A model generated the notes under the pieces. The model did not search any database. It saw nothing but the letters and a program-made list of their open reading frames with translations, and was not told where the DNA came from. The position numbers were made by a program, and so were the translations under genes. From assembly GCA_028288165.1 (NCBI GenBank), contig JAQBOG010000016.1, forward strand, positions 1-38,476: a stretch of 38,476 bases of DNA. Reading direction: 5' to 3'. This stretch comes from Sphingobacteriales bacterium (GTDB lineage: Bacteria > Bacteroidota > Bacteroidia > Sphingobacteriales > Sphingobacteriaceae). The first letter of the stretch is position 1; every line of letters begins with the position of its first letter. This document shows positions 33,911 to 38,476 of the stretch, in pieces.

Positions 33911-34036
33911 GACTTACAACTCAAAAAGACTTACAACTCAAAAGAACCTACAACCCACAACTCAGAACCTACAACTCAAAAAAGACTTACAACTAAAAAG
34001 ACTTACAACTAAAAAGAACTTAGAACTTACAACTTA
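33911..34036 (-). repeat. 7-base-period array, TTGTAAG units (inverted)
   Basis: On the plus strand CTTACAA or CCTACAA alternates with CTCAAAA or CTAAAAA, with 2-4 base slips. It runs to the permease start at 34038. It can pair with the array at 33741; the 83 bases between the two show no gene. Confidence 0.8.
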
Positions 34037-34037
34037 A

Positions 34038-35144
34038 ATGAACCAATTCATCTCTTTTGTCAAAAAAGAATTCTATCACATATTTCGTGATCCACGAACC
34101 ATGCTTATTCTTTTGGGGATGCCCATTGTTCAGATCATCATATTTGGATTTGCATTAACCAACGAGGTTAAAAACTCGAGTATTGCCGTTTTGGATTTTG
34201 CAAATGATCAGGGCTCTGCTTCCATAATTCAGGAAATAGATGCGAGTAAGTATTTTACAGTCAACAACCGGCTTAGCTCATACAATCAAATAGAAAGCGA
34301 ATTTAAAAAAGGAAAAACGAAGATGGTGCTTGTATTACCTAAAAACTTCTACCAGGATTTAATGCATGAAAACAAAGCATACATTCAACTAATTGCCGAT
34401 GCTTCCGATCCCAATGTGGCAAACACACTAACAAATTATGCTACGGTCATCATAATGGATTATCAAAGCCGCATCAATCAACATAAAAAGTTGCCATATA
34501 TCATCAATACCGAAGTAAAAATGCTTTATAATCCTCAACTAAAAGGGGCTTACAGTTTTGTGCCGGGAGTAATGGCCATGGTATTAATGTTAGTTTGTAC
34601 CATGATGACAGCCATCACGATAGTTCGGGAAAAAGAAACGGGTACCATGGAAGTGATGTTGGTATCGCCAGTAAAACCGCTAAAAATCATTCTTGCGAAA
34701 GCAGTACCTTACCTGTTGCTTTCGCTTGTAAACATTGCAAGCATACTGCTATTAAGCGTTTTTGTACTCGATGTGCCTATAAACGGAAGTTTAACACTTT
34801 TGATTGCCGAAAGTATTTTGTTTACCATTACCACTCTTTCCTTGGGTTTACTCATCTCATCGTCTACCAGTTCGCAGCAAACGGCCATGTTTATTTCCCT
34901 TACGGGGATGTTTTTGCCAACGGTAATGCTTAGCGGTTTCATGTTCCCAGTCGAGAATATGCCACTACCTTTGCAACTGATTTCAAATTTAGTTCCAGCC
35001 AAATGGTATTATGTTATTGTAAAATCGGTAATGATCAAAGGAGTCGGAATCGAATCAATCTGGCAAGAAACGCTAATTCTAGTAGGCATGACCTTACTAT
35101 TATTAGTGCTAAGCATCAAAAAATTTAAAATCCGCCTATCATGA
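34038..35144 (+). CDS. ABC-2 type permease 1
   Basis: The 368-residue protein has one N-terminal membrane helix (about 22-42), a periplasmic domain (about 45-170) and five further helices (about 175-365). This is the ABC2_membrane_3 layout of YbhS/YbhR-type exporters. KKEFYHIFRDPRTMLILLGMP at the start and REKETGTMEVMLVSPVKPLK (about 196-215) are family signatures. Its stop overlaps the next start (ATGA), so it pairs with permease 2 as a heterodimer. Confidence 0.9.
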   Translation: MNQFISFVKKEFYHIFRDPRTMLILLGMPIVQIIIFGFALTNEVKNSSIAVLDFANDQGSASIIQEIDASKYFTVNNRLSSYNQIESEFKKGKTKMVLVLPKNFYQDLMHENKAYIQLIADASDPNVANTLTNYATVIIMDYQSRINQHKKLPYIINTEVKMLYNPQLKGAYSFVPGVMAMVLMLVCTMMTAITIVREKETGTMEVMLVSPVKPLKIILAKAVPYLLLSLVNIASILLLSVFVLDVPINGSLTLLIAESILFTITTLSLGLLISSSTSSQQTAMFISLTGMFLPTVMLSGFMFPVENMPLPLQLISNLVPAKWYYVIVKSVMIKGVGIESIWQETLILVGMTLLLLVLSIKKFKIRLS

Positions 35145-36259
35145 GAACCTTGCTTTTTTTGTTGCAGAAAGAATTTCGGCAAATTTTTCGTGATCCGGCA
35201 ATTCTTCGTATCATATTCGTTATGCCCATGATTCAGTTAATCATTCTACCAAAGGCTGCTGATTATGAAATGAAAAACATAAAAGTCACGGTTGTAGATC
35301 ATGACCATTCTACGTATTCACGCTTACTTATCTCAAAAATTTCTTCCTCTGGATACTTTGTGTTAGAAAATTATAGCCCGACACATTTAACGGCAATGGA
35401 AGATATCGAGAAAGATAAAACCGATCTAATCATCGAGATCCCGGCCGCATTCGAAAGAAATTTGATTCGAGAAAACGAAAACAAATTATTCATGGCTGTA
35501 AATGCTATTAATGGGGTAAAGGCGAATCTTGGTGGCGCTTATCTTATGAGTATTATCCAAGATTTTAATAAAGATATCCGGCTTAAATGGATACAAATGC
35601 CTCGTTTAAATCCTGAACCGATGATTGAGGTAAGATCATCTAACTGGTTCAATCCCTTAATGAATTATAAATTTTTTATGGTTCCTGGAATACTCGTAAT
35701 CCTTCTTACTATGGTTGGAGCTTTTCTAACATCCTTAAATATTGTAAAAGAAAAAGAAATCGGAACCATTGAGCAAATTAACGTAACACCAATTAAAAAA
35801 TATCATTTCATTCTCGGTAAATTAATACCTTTTTGGGTTCTTGGAATGCTAGTTTTAACCATCGGGTTTATTGTGTCGTGGATATTTTATGGCATCGTTC
35901 CATTAGGGAGTTTTTTGGTAATTTACTTTTTTGCAGCTATATACTTATTAGCGGTTCTTGGTTTAGGCTTATTGGTCTCTACTTTCACTTCCACACAGCA
36001 GCAAGCCATGCTTATTTCGTTCTTTATGATGATGATCTTTATATTAATGGGAGGATTGTATACATCCATCGACAGCATGCCGGTTTGGGCGCAATACTTC
36101 ACTAAAATAAATCCTGTTTCTTACTTTATTGAAGTAATGCGTATGGTGGTTTTAAAAGGAAGTGGCTTAGCGGATATTCAAACCCAAATTTTTGTAACCA
36201 TTGGCTTTGCAATTTTATTTAACAGTTTGGCGGTCTGGAATTATTCGAAAAGAAGTTAA
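35141..36259 (+). CDS. ABC-2 type permease 2
   Basis: The 372-residue partner has the same plan: N-terminal helix, periplasmic domain and five C-terminal helices. Its signatures are QKEFRQIFRDPAILRIIFVM near the start and KEKEIGTIEQINVTPIKKY (about 203-221). It is the last gene of the TetR/TolC/HlyD/ATPase/permease operon. The exported substrate (drug, lipid or peptide) cannot be read from the sequence. Confidence 0.9.
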   Translation: MRTLLFLLQKEFRQIFRDPAILRIIFVMPMIQLIILPKAADYEMKNIKVTVVDHDHSTYSRLLISKISSSGYFVLENYSPTHLTAMEDIEKDKTDLIIEIPAAFERNLIRENENKLFMAVNAINGVKANLGGAYLMSIIQDFNKDIRLKWIQMPRLNPEPMIEVRSSNWFNPLMNYKFFMVPGILVILLTMVGAFLTSLNIVKEKEIGTIEQINVTPIKKYHFILGKLIPFWVLGMLVLTIGFIVSWIFYGIVPLGSFLVIYFFAAIYLLAVLGLGLLVSTFTSTQQQAMLISFFMMMIFILMGGLYTSIDSMPVWAQYFTKINPVSYFIEVMRMVVLKGSGLADIQTQIFVTIGFAILFNSLAVWNYSKRS

Positions 36260-36330
36260 TTTATATTAAACCACATTTTCAGATTACACCTTAATGCTAC
36301 TAACAAAGAGTAAAATCAGTAGAATCAGTA

Positions 36331-36412
36331 TTTGGGCGTTTTAACACGCTGTCCACTTTATCTTTTTGGCCCCGAGAAGCCAAAAAGGATGTCGTTCCCA
36401 TCGTTAACGCAA
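36331..36412 (-). repeat. Hairpin repeat, copy 4 (variant subfamily)
   Basis: Read on the minus strand, it starts TTGCGTTAACGATGGG, has the stem CTTTTTGG/CCAAAAAG and ends ACGCCCAAA. The ends match copies 2 and 3, but both shoulders differ (GAACGACAT; AAAGTGGACAGCGTG). It lies in the 339-base gap 36260-36598, whose other content is the tal terminator. Confidence 0.7.
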
Positions 36413-36535
36413 TATTCCCGGTACCATCTAAACTCGGATTTCTTAAACAACAATCGTCAAATTCAGATTAATAGGAGAGAAGTTGTCTAGTCGATTTAAT
36501 CCCATTATTATGTATACAAATCTTACCTTTAAACA

Positions 36536-36566
36536 AAAAAGGCTCGCTGAATAGCAAGCCTTTTTG
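36536..36566 (-). terminator. Terminator downstream of tal
   Basis: AAAAAGGC-x-x-GCT pairs with AGC-x-x-GCCTTTTT around a 4-base loop, with T runs on both strands. It lies 33 bases after the tal stop. Confidence 0.85.
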
Positions 36567-36598
36567 TTTATATTATATTCTCTTATTGAATAATATTC

Positions 36599-37258
36599 TT
36601 ATTTACCTGCAGCCTTCGCATGATCTGCTAAAAATTGGGCTAAACCGTTGTCAGTTAACGGGTGTTTGCTTAAAGCAACCATCGCAGAAAGTGGACCAGT
36701 GATTACATCAGCACCAATCTTTGCACAATTAATAATATGCATCGGATGACGAACTGAAGCAGCTAGTATTTCAGTTTCATAACCGTAGTTGTCAAAAATT
36801 AAACGGATGTCTTCTATTAAAGTTAAACCATCTGTTGAAACGTCATCTAAACGGCCAATAAAAGGAGAAACGTACGTAGCACCAACTTTAGCCGCTAATA
36901 AAGCCTGACCTGCAGAGAAAATTAAAGTACAATTTGTACGAATACCTTTTGATGAAAAATATTTAATAGCTTTTATTCCATCCGCAATCATTGGCACCTT
37001 AACAACAATCTTCTCATCTAAGGCAGCAAGAATTTCGCCTTCTTTAACCATTGTTTCAAAATCTGTAGCAATAACTTCTGCACTAACATCTCCATCTACA
37101 ATAGCACAAATAGCTTTATAATGATTTAAAACATTTTCTTCGCCAGTGATACCTTCTTTCGCCATTAATGATGGGTTTGTGGTAACGCCATCAAGAATGC
37201 CTAAATCCTGCGCTTCTTTTATTTGTGCCAGATTTGCGGTGTCAATAAAAAATTTCAT
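36599..37258 (-). CDS. tal: Transaldolase (TalC/FSA-type)
   Basis: The start is placed at the ATG at 37258, giving 219 residues beginning [10 protein letters not shown], the family N-terminus; an in-frame extension adds 15 unlikely residues. This is the short single-domain TIM barrel. The Schiff-base Lys87 is in [20 protein letters not shown] and [15 protein letters not shown] are further signatures. The residue that separates transaldolase from fructose-6-phosphate aldolase is Phe133 (SPFIGR), as in transaldolases, so interconversion of sugar phosphates in the pentose phosphate pathway is more likely. It is monocistronic. Confidence 0.93.
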   Translation of the reverse strand: MKFFIDTANLAQIKEAQDLGILDGVTTNPSLMAKEGITGEENVLNHYKAICAIVDGDVSAEVIATDFETMVKEGEILAALDEKIVVKVPMIADGIKAIKYFSSKGIRTNCTLIFSAGQALLAAKVGATYVSPFIGRLDDVSTDGLTLIEDIRLIFDNYGYETEILAASVRHPMHIINCAKIGADVITGPLSAMVALSKHPLTDNGLAQFLADHAKAAGK

Positions 37259-37445
37259 ATTACTTTTAATTAGTTTATGGGTTTCTTTAGTACAAAAGTA
37301 CAAATATTTTTCTTCATGTAAACGATCCCATAAATTAATTGTTAAAACGACACTTGTTAAATGCTTGCAAATATAACATCGTAATAAAATGGCTTAAGAA
37401 AAAATTTTTGTTTTCGACAGAACATTATCGATTTTAAGAAAAAAA

Positions 37446-37547
37446 ATGGGCAAGCAACTTTTATCGCACCGCTACAACCTTCTACCCTTGCTGTGTTCCC
37501 ACCCTGGGGGAGTTCAAAGGGAGCTGGTCGTAAAAGACTTGCCCAGG
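37446..37547 (-). ncRNA. ffs: Signal recognition particle RNA, small bacterial type
   Basis: On the minus strand the RNA starts near TCCTGGGCAAGTC and ends CTTGCCC before an 8-base T-rich run. The ends pair (GGGCAAG with CTTGCCC, TTTTA with TAAAA). The conserved tip has CCCCCAGGGTG, tetraloop GGAA and CACAGCAAGGGTA, including the AGCA bulge that binds Ffh. The 5' end is estimated from the -7 box. Confidence 0.88.
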
Positions 37548-37548
37548 A

Positions 37549-37556
37549 CAAAAGTA
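37549..37556 (-). promoter_or_regulatory. -7 box of the SRP RNA gene
   Basis: On the minus strand TACTTTTG matches TAnnTTTG and ends just before the predicted RNA start. No strong -33 TTG is seen. Confidence 0.55.
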
Positions 37557-37999
37557 GCATTTTTTGCTCTAATTGGTAATAAATTATAGAATATATGGAG
37601 TTAAGTAATGAAATCTTGCTCAGTCGTCTAACAATCAGTCTAATAGATTTCAGTTTAATATCCAAAATTTATAACTTTACTAATAACCCAACGATTTATT
37701 GAATCACAAAATTCAAACACCAATTATTATGTGATAAGTTTCGAATATTTTATTTCAAAATCTCAAAAATTCTTCTGGAAGTATTTTGAAACAAATATCT
37801 CATAAAAACAAACGCTTAAACTACTCAATGAACCAGCTGTAACCCAATTGGGCTTACTTATTACCCGCAAAATCGACTTTATAGATATTTTAAAGATATT
37901 TTTTAAAATATTTTGTTTTGCTATTCAGCTGATTTTCAGGTAAAACGTCCATGGTTGGTGCTTTTTACGAGATTTTATTCAAAAATATCTCAAAATTAA
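37557..37999. other. Gene-free A+T-rich stretch
   Basis: About 440 bases between the SRP RNA promoter and the tRNA promoter. There is no reading frame of note, no repeat arms and no RNA motif; several short runs of GATATTTT and AAAATATTT are simple A+T sequence. Confidence 0.5.
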
Positions 38000-38029
38000 T
38001 TTGACACTAACGATTGGATTTCTATCTTT
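38000..38029 (+). promoter_or_regulatory. Promoter of tRNA-Pro
   Basis: TTGACA (38000-38005) and TATCTTTG (38022-38029) are separated by 16 bases. Both match the Bacteroidota -33/-7 consensus closely. The tRNA starts 49 bases after the -7 box. Confidence 0.8.
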
Positions 38030-38077
38030 GCAATCCCAACCAACGAGGTATTTATCATCTCAACGGTAATTAAAGTT

Positions 38078-38151
38078 CGGGATGTAGCGTAGCCCGGTAT
38101 CGCGCCACATTTGGGATGTGGAGGCCGCAGGTTCGAATCCTGCCATCCCGA
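38078..38151 (+). tRNA. tRNA-Pro (anticodon TGG)
   Basis: The 74-base cloverleaf has acceptor CGGGATG/CATCCCG with discriminator A. The anticodon arm is CCACA-TTTGGGA-TGTGG, putting TGG at 38112-38114. The T arm has GCAGG-TTCGAAT-CCTGC. CCA is not encoded. It has its own promoter and terminator. Confidence 0.97.
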
Positions 38152-38175
38152 CGCAAACAGTACCAAAGTGTACCG

Positions 38176-38210
38176 AAAAGCCTGTAAATCATTGATTTAC
38201 AGGCTTTTTT
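38176..38210 (+). terminator. Terminator after tRNA-Pro
   Basis: AAAAGCCTGTAAATC pairs perfectly with GATTTACAGGCTTTT around ATT, then TT. It lies 24 bases after the tRNA. Confidence 0.92.
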
Positions 38211-38349
38211 GCTTTTGGCCAGTACCGATCTTTCCCAAAGAATCTCAATGTTTCTGATACCTATCCGACCACCTGTTTTTGGTTTTTACATTTGAGGTAA
38301 CAAAACCTTTGTAACGCATTGTCAAATAGCAAGTTGCAGAAATAAATTC

Positions 38350-38476
38350 GGATCAATCGGAAAAGTTGGGGTGAACGATTTAAACTCTTTTCTTTGCACT
38401 GGTTATGCACGACATAAGTTTAGCCAGTTTAGTTCTGCCACCCGGTATTCTTGATTATTTCACAATTAGCAAAGTA
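38350..38476 (+). mobile_element. Left end of an ISAon1-like insertion sequence
   Basis: It starts with GGATCAATCGGAAAAGTTG, the inverted repeat seen at 109-127, and carries the beginning of an IS reading frame. The remaining element lies past the window edge. The orientation is the same as the left-hand fragment. Confidence 0.75.
38405..38476 (+). CDS. IS transposase N-terminal region protein (partial)
   Basis: An ATG at 38405 opens 24 codons to the window end, reading MHDISLASLVLPPGILDYFT and ISKV. The LVLPPGILDYF stretch resembles the start of the small N-terminal region protein that precedes the catalytic transposase in ISAon1-type elements, from memory. A TTTCTTTG, close to a -7 box, lies about 15 bases upstream. 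The gene is cut by the window edge. Confidence 0.65.
   Translation, partial: MHDISLASLVLPPGILDYFTISKV

Noticed and set aside
33741..34036. CRISPR array
   Set aside because: Units are 7 bases with no unique spacers, and no cas genes are present.
37357..37665. A 102-residue minus-strand reading frame over the SRP RNA
   Set aside because: It is explained by the structured RNA and has no protein-like features.
38161..38349. Integration site of a mobile island next to tRNA-Pro
   Set aside because: No direct repeat of the tRNA 3' end and no integrase are visible before the window ends.
1..38476. A 38-kb composite transposon bounded by two IS copies
   Set aside because: The interior carries alaS, SRP RNA, tRNA-Pro and tal, which are core chromosomal genes; a contig break at dispersed IS copies explains the ends.

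Overview
The window looks like chromosomal DNA from a Bacteroidota, most likely a Sphingobacteriaceae of the Pedobacter type (inference). The evidence is A+T-rich DNA, several promoters with the phylum's -7 box TAnnTTTG, few purine-rich ribosome binding sites, PorV-like and helix-hairpin-helix outer-membrane proteins, a GH88/DUF4861/UxuA/KduI uronate locus, and ISAon1-like transposase fragments at both ends. Exactly 127 bases at each end belong to the same kind of insertion sequence, so the window is probably one whole short-read contig that broke at two IS copies.

Layout: (1) 1-127, IS right end with the transposase C-terminus. (2) 165-2761 (-), an LTA-synthase-type membrane phosphotransferase/sulfatase and an exported protein. 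(3) 2925-8646 (+), a tight operon: PorV-like outer-membrane protein, ComEA-like HhH + beta-barrel protein, ComEC without its nuclease domain, and a crotonase. (4) 8786-13748, stress and housekeeping genes: Mn-catalase, DUF3050, a possible 35-residue membrane peptide, ppnP, a metallophosphoesterase, a lipid kinase and a MerR regulator. (5) alaS at 13882-16524, carrying a G+C-rich palindrome inserted in frame. (6) two small hypothetical genes (-). (7) 17886-27286, uronate/hemicellulose catabolism: LacI regulator, uxuA, GH88, DUF4861, an SDR, kduI and a GH5 mannanase-like lipoprotein. (8) 27399-28858, an NrtS-like protein, an HPP-family membrane protein and a YtxH-like protein. (9) 29028-36259, a TetR-controlled tripartite ABC-2 efflux operon (TetR, TolC, HlyD, two ATPases, two permeases). 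(10) tal, the SRP RNA, tRNA-Pro(TGG) and the start of the second IS copy.

How the genes work together: the GH88 enzyme releases unsaturated uronate, KduI and the SDR carry it towards 2-keto-3-deoxygluconate, and UxuA reaches the same intermediate from mannonate. The LacI protein is the obvious local regulator. No SusC/SusD pair is present, so this is not a complete polysaccharide utilisation locus. The efflux operon appears autorepressed by its TetR, with a clear operator on the start site.

The most unusual content is non-coding. Intergenic arrays have a strict 7-base period, with unit families that recur in both orientations. Four copies of an 80-110 base hairpin repeat have conserved flanks and a stem whose two arms change together. 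The alaS palindrome is a third kind of element. Annotation rests on reading the sequence and on remembered family features; no database search was run.
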